Part shown: piece after piece, positions 27,376-36,827 of the stretch
Layout: each line of letters begins with the position of its first letter
How positions within the stretch are numbered: the stretch's first letter is position 1
Assembly (NCBI GenBank): GCA_026195905.1
Contig: JAPHRE010000011.1
Span: 1 to 38,459, forward strand
DNA length: 38,459 nt
Source: Pseudopelagicola sp.
GTDB lineage: Bacteria; Pseudomonadota; Alphaproteobacteria; Rhodobacterales; Rhodobacteraceae
Direction of reading: 5' to 3'
The notes under the pieces: generated by a model
Told to the model about the DNA's origin: nothing
Seen by the model: only the letters and a program-made list of their open reading frames with translations
Database searches by the model: none
Made by a program: the position numbers and the translations under genes

Positions 27376-29400
27376 CTAGGCTTTGCTGCGCGCGCGCCGT
27401 TTCAGGATCGGACATTGCGTATCGTCGTTCATGATGACCTGACAACGGAGGCAAAGAACGCATTCGTTTGGATTGATTCGCCCTACCGAATCTATAGCCC
27501 CAACCGTGCATTTGGTTTCACACATCCGACATTCGCGACCACATTGTGGGCGCCGATGAAGCCAGTCAAAAATCTTGAACTTTGACGGTATCGCAAGACC
27601 TGCCCCAAGCGGGCAAAAATAGCGGCAGTAGAAGCGTTCGATAAACAGACCCGCGACCAGCAGCGCCACCACGAATAGCACAAACGGCCAGGCCCGTATC
27701 ATCCGCATAGAAATGGCGGTCTTGAACGGTTCGACCTCGGCAAGAACGAGCGCATCATGCATTGAGTAAAACGACAATGCGACGATCCCAACGAAGGCCG
27801 TATATTTGAGAATCCACATGCGCTCATGCAGGGCCGGAGGCACGGCGACCTGTTTGATCCCAAGCCGCACGGCAAGATCATTGAGAAGTTCTTGCAAGGC
27901 TCCGAACGGGCATAGCCAACCGCAATAAATCCCCCTGCCCCAAAACAGGACACCAAGGGCAACAAAGCCCCAAAGAAGGAAGATGACAGGTTCTATGAGA
28001 AAGGTTTCCCACCGAAATCCGTTTAGAAGCGAATGCAGAAAGGCCACGACCTGAACCACGCTTAATTGGCCATTCAGACCCCAGCCAAGAACGACGAGCG
28101 TGAAGGACAAAAACCCGATACGCCCGTAGCGCCAAAGGCGTGGGCGCCGCACAATCCATTCTTGTGCCAACATCACGAGACCAAGAACCGCCAGCATTGT
28201 GCCGACAATGGCGATTTCAAGATGGCTATCGCGCCACGACGAGACCCAAAGCGGCTCTGGCTCGGCGGGAGGCTCATTTCTAAAGGTCACCGGAAGAGCG
28301 TATTCGGTTTCTAATACAAGCGACACCTCCCCGCCCTCCAAGGCAGGGCGCGTGGCGCGCACCGAAATCTGCATCGGCTCAAGCGGATCAATCGTCTTGG
28401 GCAAACGGAAAAGGCTTATTTCCTTGACCTGTGGCGCGCCTTCGATACGCAGGCGTTTGACCATAGTGTAGGTTTCGACCTCAGGGTTCAGGCGAACCTC
28501 GCCCTGCGCGATTGTCAGCCGGTCAAACACACCGCTGCGCCGCCAAGCAGTGCCGCGATGCGAATAAAGACCCGACGAAATCACAACAAGCGCCGTCTCC
28601 CCCGGCCCCAGGCTTCCAACCGCGCCTGTGAACACCTGTTGGCCGAGCAGGTTTTGGCCAACGCTCGGCGGATCAACAAGCCCGGCCCACAAATGCAGAA
28701 AGTCCCCCTCTCCGGGCTGGACCGGCACTTTGGCACCGGCCAGAGCGCCCGACGCTTCGGTCATTGTGACACGGGCAGAGGCCAGCGCGCCCGCTTCGAT
28801 CAAACCCGGCCAATCCATCTCATCATACGAGAGCCGATCAATCCCCGCGCTATTGGCAATCAAGCCCCGCCCCGCCGCAAGCGTACGGGCCGTGCGCAGG
28901 ATACCGTCACGAATGACCCCGGTGGACACCGTGGCCCGGCTAATCACATCGGGTAGATCCTTTTGACTGTCCTCAAACGACTGGCGCAAATCATGCTGGC
29001 TGAAACTCGATACATAGGACGAGATATCCTCGTCCGAAATTCCAAGGGTCAGCACAGGTTCATTGTGCTGCACCAGAATTGCACCGGCGATCTTGGCCTC
29101 GGGGGACACGGCAACAAGAACGTCGAGGGGGCGTCCCGAGTATCCAACTGATTCTGCGATCTCCCAAGTAGAGCCGATAAAGCCCAAGACCCCCTCCGAA
29201 TCTCGGATCGTCCAGCCGGGAACCCCGTCCTCGACGCGCGTGATGGAAAAAGGGTCTGCAATATTTAGTAGGGCGCTGACCTGCGCCCTTGAAGGCGCTG
29301 TGGCTGCCTTATCCTCTGTCGCCGCTTGCGGCGACACTGCGGAAAGTCCTGTAAAGCAGAGGGAAAGCGCCACAAAGGCAAGAAATCTAAAGGGCCGCAT
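27376..29400 (-). CDS. nirI: NirI, NosR-family flavoprotein/iron-sulfur regulator of nirS
   Basis: The protein is 674 residues from the ATG at 29400 (GGAG upstream); the open frame extends 14 codons further. It has a signal peptide, then a periplasmic FMN-binding domain with DVISRATVST, where Thr157 is the likely flavinylated residue. A polytopic membrane part carries two CxxxCP motifs (YCGWLCPFGA, YCRYFCPLGA), and a cytoplasmic C terminus holds two ferredoxin-like cysteine sets (about 620-663: CGRECRMCETKC and CVLCLRC...CP). NirI in Paracoccus is divergent from nirS and needed for its expression; the same arrangement here, without nosZ nearby, favours NirI over NosR. It may carry electrons across the membrane. 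Confidence 0.9.
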   Translation of the reverse strand: MRPFRFLAFVALSLCFTGLSAVSPQAATEDKAATAPSRAQVSALLNIADPFSITRVEDGVPGWTIRDSEGVLGFIGSTWEIAESVGYSGRPLDVLVAVSPEAKIAGAILVQHNEPVLTLGISDEDISSYVSSFSQHDLRQSFEDSQKDLPDVISRATVSTGVIRDGILRTARTLAAGRGLIANSAGIDRLSYDEMDWPGLIEAGALASARVTMTEASGALAGAKVPVQPGEGDFLHLWAGLVDPPSVGQNLLGQQVFTGAVGSLGPGETALVVISSGLYSHRGTAWRRSGVFDRLTIAQGEVRLNPEVETYTMVKRLRIEGAPQVKEISLFRLPKTIDPLEPMQISVRATRPALEGGEVSLVLETEYALPVTFRNEPPAEPEPLWVSSWRDSHLEIAIVGTMLAVLGLVMLAQEWIVRRPRLWRYGRIGFLSFTLVVLGWGLNGQLSVVQVVAFLHSLLNGFRWETFLIEPVIFLLWGFVALGVLFWGRGIYCGWLCPFGALQELLNDLAVRLGIKQVAVPPALHERMWILKYTAFVGIVALSFYSMHDALVLAEVEPFKTAISMRMIRAWPFVLFVVALLVAGLFIERFYCRYFCPLGAGLAIPSKFKIFDWLHRRPQCGRECRMCETKCTVGAIDSVGRINPNECVLCLRCQVIMNDDTQCPILKRRARSKA

Positions 29401-29484
29401 ACCGCGCTCCGTTTGGACGATTCGAGGAAAGCCGAGGATCACACGGCATTGGATCGACCCTGCGTAAACATTCCTTTGACCACC

Positions 29485-29498
29485 TTAACAAAAGTCAA
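29485..29498 (+). promoter_or_regulatory. NnrR/Dnr-type operator between nirI and nirS
   Basis: TTAAC-AAAA-GTCAA is centred in the 160-base nirI-nirS gap, 62 bases before the nirS ATG and 84 bases before the nirI ATG. It differs from the norC and nnrS sites only in one spacer base. An extra TTGAC half site lies at 29476-29480. One site could serve both divergent promoters. Confidence 0.82.
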
Positions 29499-29518
29499 GG
29501 TCCATCACGGCTACGTGA

Positions 29519-31318
<1,800 letters not shown>

Positions 31319-31327
31319 CGCCACCTC

Positions 31328-31352
31328 GCGGGAAGGGGGCCTCCCTTCCCGC
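31328..31352 (+). terminator. Intra-operon hairpin after nirS
   Basis: GCGGGAAGGG (31328-31337) pairs perfectly with CCCTTCCCGC (31343-31352) around a very short loop. It lies just after the nirS stop and 41 bases before nirE, with no T run behind it. It is better explained as a stabiliser of the nirS mRNA 3' end or a partial attenuator than as a full terminator, because nirE has no other visible promoter. Confidence 0.6.
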
Positions 31353-31393
31353 ACCCTCCTCCCTCTCTGAGATAGCCAACGAAAGCCAAAGCC

Positions 31394-32176
31394 ATGAAAG
31401 ATCTCACCAAGGGCAAAGTCTTCCTCATCGGCGCGGGTCCGGGCGATCCCGATCTGCTGACCGTCAAAGCGGTCAAAGCACTCAATACCGCCGATGTGGT
31501 GGTCTATGATCGCCTTGTGTCGCCTGAAATCATGGCCCTCGTGCCCAAAGGCACCCGCCTGATTGATGTCGGCAAACAACCCAAATGCCACAAGGTTCCA
31601 CAGGAAGGCATCAATGCCCTCCTCGTAAGCCTCGCGGCCAAGGGGCACTGTGTTGCACGGCTCAAAGGAGGCGATCCGCTGATCTTTGGTCGCGGAAGCG
31701 AAGAGGCCGAAGAGCTGCGGCTTGCTGGCATTTCCTATGAATACGTCCCCGGCATTACATCCGCCCAAGGCGCCGCCACCTCAACAGGTGTCCCGCTGAC
31801 CCATCGCGGTCTTGCGACAGGTGTGCGCTATGTCACCGGGCACCGCGCCAAAGATGCCACCCTCGATCTCGACTGGGCATCGCTGGCATCCGAAGACACA
31901 ACCCTTGTCGTCTATATGGGTGCGATGAATATCCCGGAAATCTCGGCCAAGCTGCGCCAACATGGGCTGCCCGATACCCTGCCGGTTATGGCGATTGCCT
32001 CTGCTACGACCCCGCGTGAAAAGCGGCTTGTCTCGACCCTCGACATGATCGAACAGGACGTCGCAAAAGCTGATCTCAAAGCGCCGGTTCTTTTCGTGAT
32101 CGGGCATGTTGTCTCTCTCTATGGCGAGAACGCTGCGGCGATTCCGGTGCATGATATGGTTGCCGCCTATGCCTGA
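31394..32176 (+). CDS. nirE: Uroporphyrinogen-III C-methyltransferase NirE
   Basis: This 260-residue SAM-dependent methyltransferase turns uroporphyrinogen III into precorrin-2, the first committed step to heme d1. Motifs of the CobA/NirE family are VFLIGAGPGDPDLLTVKA, VVVYDRLVSPEI, RLKGGDPLIFGRG and GITSAQGAA. It is the single-domain form, without the CysG dehydrogenase/chelatase half. It is named nirE because it opens the cofactor-gene block behind nirS. The ribosome site is weak, which may limit its translation relative to nirS. It overlaps nirC by eight bases. Confidence 0.95.
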   Translation: MKDLTKGKVFLIGAGPGDPDLLTVKAVKALNTADVVVYDRLVSPEIMALVPKGTRLIDVGKQPKCHKVPQEGINALLVSLAAKGHCVARLKGGDPLIFGRGSEEAEELRLAGISYEYVPGITSAQGAATSTGVPLTHRGLATGVRYVTGHRAKDATLDLDWASLASEDTTLVVYMGAMNIPEISAKLRQHGLPDTLPVMAIASATTPREKRLVSTLDMIEQDVAKADLKAPVLFVIGHVVSLYGENAAAIPVHDMVAAYA

Positions 32177-32504
32177 TCTGCGTGCACGTCTGGTCGGCGG
32201 CTTCATCTCCCTGATCGCATTGGGATCCGGTGCCTTTGCAGAAGGTATCCCCGAAGCACGCACGGCCGAACTTGAACATATGCTGATACAGGATTGCGGC
32301 TCCTGTCATGGGTTGACGATGAAAGGCGGGCTGGGAAGCCCCCTGACACCGGACGCTCTCGACGGGGCCGATGCCGACACTTTGGCCTATATCATCCTCG
32401 AAGGCGTGCCCGGCACGGCCATGCCTTCTTGGCGTCCACTTCTCAGCGAAAGCGAAGCCCTATGGATTGCCCAATATCTACTCAAGTCGGAGCACCAAGA
32501 ATGA
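32169..32504 (+). CDS. nirC: NirC, periplasmic c-type cytochrome
   Basis: A small monoheme cytochrome of 111 residues with a signal peptide (cleaved near GAFAEG), heme site Cys43-Gly-Ser-Cys46-His47 and probable axial Met85 (GTAMPSW). NirC can donate electrons to NirS or serve in heme d1 maturation. The ATG at 32169 lies inside the end of nirE (eight-base overlap); an earlier ATG at 32106 would lack a proper signal peptide start. Its stop overlaps the nirF ATG by four bases. Confidence 0.92.
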   Translation: MPDLRARLVGGFISLIALGSGAFAEGIPEARTAELEHMLIQDCGSCHGLTMKGGLGSPLTPDALDGADADTLAYIILEGVPGTAMPSWRPLLSESEALWIAQYLLKSEHQE

Positions 32505-33652
32505 AACGCCTCCTCGCCGCCACCGCCATCGCCCTCCTGCCGTTTGCCGCACAGGCCCAAGACCCATGCTGCGCGACCGGCGATCTTGGCCTCGTGATTG
32601 AGCGGGCGACTGGCTCTCTTTTGCTTCTTGATCGTTCAGAGCATGCCGCCTTGGCACAGATTTCCGGCCTTGGGGATTTGTCCCACGCGTCAATGACCTA
32701 TAGCCCGGACGAACGGTTTGCCTATGTCTTTGGCCGCGATGGCGGACTCTCCAAGGTTGACCTCTTGAAACGCGAGGTCGTCGTCAGGACGATACAGGCC
32801 GGCAATTCGATTGGTGGCGCAATCTCTGATGATGGCGAACTCGTCGCCGTCTCGAATTATACCCCCGGCGGCGTCAAAGTCTTCGATGCAGACACGCTTG
32901 ACCTCATCGCCGACGTCCCCGCTGATGGCAAAACCATTGGCCTTGCGGACCTTCCGGGGCGTCGTTTTATCTGGACCGTCTGGGATTCCGGCGAAGCCTT
33001 TCTTGGCGATTTTTCCTCGGATAGCCCTGTGATCACCAATCTCGGGGATGTCGGCAAAAATCCCTATGACGCCGTGGTGACAGGTGATGGGCATACCTAT
33101 CTGATCGGTCTTTTTGGCGAAAAGGGCGTGACAGCCATCGACCTCTGGGATGACACCCCGACACCGCGCAAATTCCTCAAGGATTATGGCAAGATCGAAG
33201 ACGATATGCCGGTATACAAGATGCCCCACCTACAGGGCTGGGCGTTTACCGAAGGGCAGTTCGTTCTCCCCGCCGTAGGTCGTCATGAACTGCTCTGGGT
33301 GGATCGCGAGACCCTCGAAGAAAAAGCGCGCACCCCCGTGCATGGCCAGCCGGTATTCATCATTTCACAACCCGCCTCGCCCTATGTCTGGGTAAACTAC
33401 GCCACGCCGCGCAATGGTGTTGTGCAGGTTGTCGACAGCCGCACCCACGAAGTCGTCAAGACGCTTGAGCCGGGCAAGGCGATTTTGCATATGGAATTTG
33501 CCCCCCGTGGCGCCGAGGCATGGGTCTCGTCGCGCGATGACAACAAGATCATCGTCTATGATACCCACACTTTCGAGATCAAAGCCGAAATCGACGCACA
33601 ATCTCCGTCCGGGATTTTCTTCACTGCGCGCGCGCACCAGCCGGGCCTCTGA
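32501..33652 (+). CDS. nirF: NirF, heme d1 biosynthesis propeller protein
   Basis: A 383-residue exported protein (signal MKRLLAATAIALLPFAAQAQ) with an eight-bladed propeller related to the d1 domain of NirS (YSPDERFAYVFGRDGGLSKVDL, VNYATPRNGVVQVVDSRTHEV, DTHTFEIKAEI). There is no cytochrome domain and no convincing lipobox, so it should be a soluble periplasmic protein as in Paracoccus rather than a lipoprotein as in Pseudomonas. NirF acts late in heme d1 synthesis on side-chain processing. The open frame starts much earlier, but the ATG at 32501 overlaps the nirC stop and begins the signal peptide. A Cys-Cys pair at residues 23-24 is unusual. Confidence 0.93.
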   Translation: MKRLLAATAIALLPFAAQAQDPCCATGDLGLVIERATGSLLLLDRSEHAALAQISGLGDLSHASMTYSPDERFAYVFGRDGGLSKVDLLKREVVVRTIQAGNSIGGAISDDGELVAVSNYTPGGVKVFDADTLDLIADVPADGKTIGLADLPGRRFIWTVWDSGEAFLGDFSSDSPVITNLGDVGKNPYDAVVTGDGHTYLIGLFGEKGVTAIDLWDDTPTPRKFLKDYGKIEDDMPVYKMPHLQGWAFTEGQFVLPAVGRHELLWVDRETLEEKARTPVHGQPVFIISQPASPYVWVNYATPRNGVVQVVDSRTHEVVKTLEPGKAILHMEFAPRGAEAWVSSRDDNKIIVYDTHTFEIKAEIDAQSPSGIFFTARAHQPGL

Positions 33653-33655
33653 AAC

Positions 33656-34648
33656 ATGATTTCCCGCCTTGATCCTCTTGACCAAAAACTGCTCGACGAT
33701 TTCCAGCGAGACTTCCCGCTTGTCGAAAGGCCTTTCGCAAAAATGGCCGAAGAGACCGGTGTTGATGAGGAGACTATCTTAGACCGGCTAAAGCAACTTA
33801 AGGAAACGGGGCGCATCTCGCGCGTTGGTGCCACGGTGCGCCCCAATACCGCCGGGGTCTCGACGCTTGCCGCAATGGCCGTGCCGAGAGAACGTATCGA
33901 AACTGTGGCGGCACAGGTGGGTGCCGAACCGGGCGTCAACCATTCCTACCTGCGTGAAGATGAAATGAACCTCTGGTTCGTCGCCACCGCCCCCGACAAT
34001 GAGACCCTCGAAGCCAGTCTTGAGCGCATTCGCGCGACGACGGGATTGCTTGTTCTGGACCTGCGCCTCGTGCGCCCGTTCAATATTGACCTCGGTTTTT
34101 CGCTAAAGGGTCAGCATAAATCCCTCATGACGCGCGACGCGCCGGACCTGACGATCCTGCAAGAAAGTGACCGTCCTATTCTGCACGCCTTGAGTCAGGG
34201 TCTTAAGCTCGACCCGCGCCCATTTGCGCAGCTTGGCAATGACCTGGGCCAAAGCGAGGCCGACCTTATCGCCCGCATCAAGACACTGGCGAAAGCTGGA
34301 ATCCTGACCCGTATCGGCGTTATTGTGCGTCATCGCTCCGTCGGCTGGACCTCGAATGCTATGGTCGTTTGGGACATCCCCGAAGACCGTATTTCCGAGG
34401 CCGGAACCGCCCTCGCGCAACATCCGGGTATCACACTTTGCTATCAACGCCTGATTGTTCCCGGCCTTTGGCCCTACCGCCTCTACTCGATGATCCACGC
34501 ACGGGATCGCGCCGAAGCCGAAACCATTCTGGATGGCGCACGCGCTCTACCGCCCTTGCGTAGCATCTCGCACAAGGCGCTCTATTCCCTGCGGTGTTTC
34601 AAGCAAACCGGTGCCACATTGGCCCGCACCGACGGAAAGGCAGCCTGA
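33656..34648 (+). CDS. nirDL: Siroheme decarboxylase, fused NirD-NirL
   Basis: The protein is 330 residues made of two tandem AsnC/Lrp-like units. The first (about 1-155) starts LDPLDQKLLDDFQRDFPLVERPF and carries NHSYLREDEMNLWFV; the second (about 165-320) starts ESDRPILHALSQGLKLDPRPF and carries TLCYQRLIVPGLWPYRLYSMIHA. They correspond to NirD/NirG-type and NirL/NirH-type proteins. The heterodimer removes two acetate carboxylates from siroheme, giving 12,18-didecarboxysiroheme. Despite the winged-helix fold it is an enzyme, not a regulator. Separate nirD and nirL occur in other organisms, so this is a true fusion with no stop between. It starts three bases after nirF. Confidence 0.9.
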   Translation: MISRLDPLDQKLLDDFQRDFPLVERPFAKMAEETGVDEETILDRLKQLKETGRISRVGATVRPNTAGVSTLAAMAVPRERIETVAAQVGAEPGVNHSYLREDEMNLWFVATAPDNETLEASLERIRATTGLLVLDLRLVRPFNIDLGFSLKGQHKSLMTRDAPDLTILQESDRPILHALSQGLKLDPRPFAQLGNDLGQSEADLIARIKTLAKAGILTRIGVIVRHRSVGWTSNAMVVWDIPEDRISEAGTALAQHPGITLCYQRLIVPGLWPYRLYSMIHARDRAEAETILDGARALPPLRSISHKALYSLRCFKQTGATLARTDGKAA

Positions 34649-34651
34649 CCC

Positions 34652-35125
34652 ATGCGTCGAACTCCCCTCCCCCAAGACGCAATCGACGACATCGACCGCA
34701 AGATTCTAAATGCGCTTCAGGATGGTTTTCCGCTAAGCGTGCGCCCCTTCGAGGACGCAGCCAAGCCTTTGGGAATTACCGAAACTGATTTGATTGAGCG
34801 TATTTCACGCCTACGCGAGATCGGCGCAATTACCCGTTTTGGCCCCTTCATGGATGCGGCGGCTATGGGCGGCGCGTTCTGTCTCTGCGCCATAGAGGTG
34901 CCGTGCGAACGTTTCGAAGAAGTCATGACTTTAGTCAATGCTTTCCCCGAGGTGGCGCATAATTATGAACGTGTCCACAAGCTCAATATGTGGTTCGTCC
35001 TAGCGTGCGATCGAACCGAAGACATTGCGAAAACTGCGGATCGGATCGAGGCAAAAACGGGACTGACCGTGCTGCGCTTTCCGAAACTCAAAGAATTTTA
35101 CATTGGTTTCAAGGTCTCGGCATGA
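34652..35125 (+). CDS. nirG: Siroheme decarboxylase subunit NirG
   Basis: A 157-residue AsnC-like protein (IDDIDRKILNALQDGFPLSVRPFEDAA, REIGAITRFGPFMDAAAMGG, VAHNYERVHKLNMWFVLAC). It resembles the first half of the upstream NirDL fusion, and pairs with NirH in siroheme decarboxylation. It begins three bases after nirDL and overlaps nirH by four bases (ATGA). The assignment to G rather than D is from order in the operon. Confidence 0.88.
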   Translation: MRRTPLPQDAIDDIDRKILNALQDGFPLSVRPFEDAAKPLGITETDLIERISRLREIGAITRFGPFMDAAAMGGAFCLCAIEVPCERFEEVMTLVNAFPEVAHNYERVHKLNMWFVLACDRTEDIAKTADRIEAKTGLTVLRFPKLKEFYIGFKVSA

Positions 35126-35610
35126 GTATCGACCAGACAGATCGGCGCATCCTGACCGCCACAGAAGGCGGCCTTCCTTTGTCTCCGACCCCTTACGCAG
35201 AAGTCGCAGGATGGCTAGACCTTGATGAGGTCGACGTGATTGCACGCCTGCAACGCATGCAGGAAAGCGGTGTCATTCGCCGCATCGCGATTGCCCCAAA
35301 CCACTATGCGCTTGGTATGGTGGCCAATGGTATGAGCGTCTGGGACGTGGACGATACCGTGTCTGAAACACTTGGCGCACAAGTCGGGGCACTGGATTTC
35401 GTAAGCCATTGCTACCTGCGCCCACGGGCCTTGCCCGACTGGCCCTATAACCTATTTGCCATGATCCACGGACCAGACCGGGAAACGGTCGAGGCTCACC
35501 GCGACGAGATCAAAACGCTGCTCGGTGCGGCATGTCGACAAAGCGACATCCTCTATTCGACACGCATTCTTAAAAAGACAGGAATGCGGCTCAGGAAAGG
35601 AGCACAATAA
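35122..35610 (+). CDS. nirH: Siroheme decarboxylase subunit NirH
   Basis: A 162-residue AsnC-like protein ([80 protein letters not shown]). It resembles the second half of NirDL and is the partner of NirG. The open frame runs back to 34990 inside nirG, but the ATG at 35122 overlaps the nirG stop (ATGA) and gives the family N terminus. Its TAA shares one base with the nirJ ATG. Confidence 0.88.
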   Translation: MSIDQTDRRILTATEGGLPLSPTPYAEVAGWLDLDEVDVIARLQRMQESGVIRRIAIAPNHYALGMVANGMSVWDVDDTVSETLGAQVGALDFVSHCYLRPRALPDWPYNLFAMIHGPDRETVEAHRDEIKTLLGAACRQSDILYSTRILKKTGMRLRKGAQ

Positions 35611-36827
35611 TGTTTCGTTTGACCCAATATATGCATGAACTGGCCAAGCCCACCCCGGTGCGCCGGCGTGGCGCTGCTGGGGACGTGAAACCTGTGGTGA
35701 TCTGGAACCTGACCCGGCGCTGCAACCTACGTTGCCGCCATTGCTATACCTCCTCCGCCGATGTCACCTTTCCTGGCGAACTCAACCGCGAACAGGCGCT
35801 CTCGGTTGTGGATGATCTGCATGCCTTCAATATTCCGGCCCTGATCCTGTCCGGTGGCGAACCGCTTTCAAGTCCGTTTTTCTTTGACGTTGCTGAACGC
35901 GCAAAAACGCTCGGGTTTCGCCACCTGGCCCTTTCGACGAACGGAACCAAGATCGTCGGAGATACCGCGCGGCGTGTGGCCGACCTTGGCTTTGATTATG
36001 TCGGCATATCCCTCGACGGTATCGGCGATATGAACGACTGGTTCCGTGGCAAGGATGGCGCATTTGACGAGGCGCTTGCAGGCGTGCGCGAAGCCAAAAA
36101 GCGCGGCATCAAGGTTGGCTTGCGGTTTACCATCACCGAAGACAACGCCCACATGCTTGAGGACATGCTTGACCTCTGCGATAGCGAAGGCGTGGACAAA
36201 TTCTACCTGTCGCACCTCGTTTATGCGGGGCGCGGCGACAAACACCGCGGGGACGATACCGAACGGGCGCGCACGCGCCATGCTATGGACGTCTTGATTG
36301 CCCGCGCATGGCACGCCGTGACCGAGGATCACCCGCTTGAGATCGTCACAGGCAACAACGATGCCGACGCCGTCTATTTCATGAAATGGGTGCGCCGTAA
36401 TTTCGATGCGGATCGCGCCGCCCATGTTGAGGAACACCTGAAGGCTTGGGGCGGCAACTCTTCCGGCCTTGGCGTGGCGAATATCGCCCCCCTCGGCACC
36501 GTGCACCCCGATACCTATTGGTCCGATTACACCGTCGGCAATGTCAAAACCCGCGCGTTCTCTGATATCTGGACCGGCGATGACAAGATGCTGGCCACTT
36601 TGCGCCAGCGCCCACGCCCCCTCAAAGGGCGCTGCGGTGCCTGTGCCTTCAAAGAGGTTTGCGGCGGCAATACCCGTATTCGCGCCCTGCAAATCACGGG
36701 CGATCCTTGGGCCGAAGATCCCGCCTGCTATCTCTCCAACGCCGAGATCGGTATCGACGATGCCGACCGCCTGAATGTCACTCCGTTCCGAGGCAAAAGC
36801 CGTGACCCAGAGCATGTTTTCTTCTAA
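35610..36827 (+). CDS. nirJ: Radical SAM protein NirJ of heme d1 synthesis
   Basis: A 405-residue cytoplasmic enzyme. The radical-SAM cluster motif is Cys38, Cys42 and Cys45 ([12 protein letters not shown]), followed by [10 protein letters not shown]-terminal cysteine-rich region ([19 protein letters not shown], then DPACYL) binds a second iron-sulfur cluster, as in SPASM-type proteins. NirJ replaces two propionate groups of didecarboxysiroheme on the way to the keto groups of heme d1. AGGAAAGGAG makes the strongest ribosome site in the nir operon and the ATG overlaps nirH by one base. Its end overlaps nirN. Confidence 0.95.
   Translation: MFRLTQYMHELAKPTPVRRRGAAGDVKPVVIWNLTRRCNLRCRHCYTSSADVTFPGELNREQALSVVDDLHAFNIPALILSGGEPLSSPFFFDVAERAKTLGFRHLALSTNGTKIVGDTARRVADLGFDYVGISLDGIGDMNDWFRGKDGAFDEALAGVREAKKRGIKVGLRFTITEDNAHMLEDMLDLCDSEGVDKFYLSHLVYAGRGDKHRGDDTERARTRHAMDVLIARAWHAVTEDHPLEIVTGNNDADAVYFMKWVRRNFDADRAAHVEEHLKAWGGNSSGLGVANIAPLGTVHPDTYWSDYTVGNVKTRAFSDIWTGDDKMLATLRQRPRPLKGRCGACAFKEVCGGNTRIRALQITGDPWAEDPACYLSNAEIGIDDADRLNVTPFRGKSRDPEHVFF

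Noticed and set aside
27376-29400. Assignment as nosR
   Set aside because: Domain layout is the same, but the gene is divergent from nirS across a shared operator and no nosZDFYL gene is present, as for nirI in Paracoccus. A tree would settle it.
33656-35610. AsnC/Lrp transcriptional regulators
   Set aside because: The winged-helix similarity is real, but order between nirF and nirJ and the paired architecture identify siroheme decarboxylase subunits.
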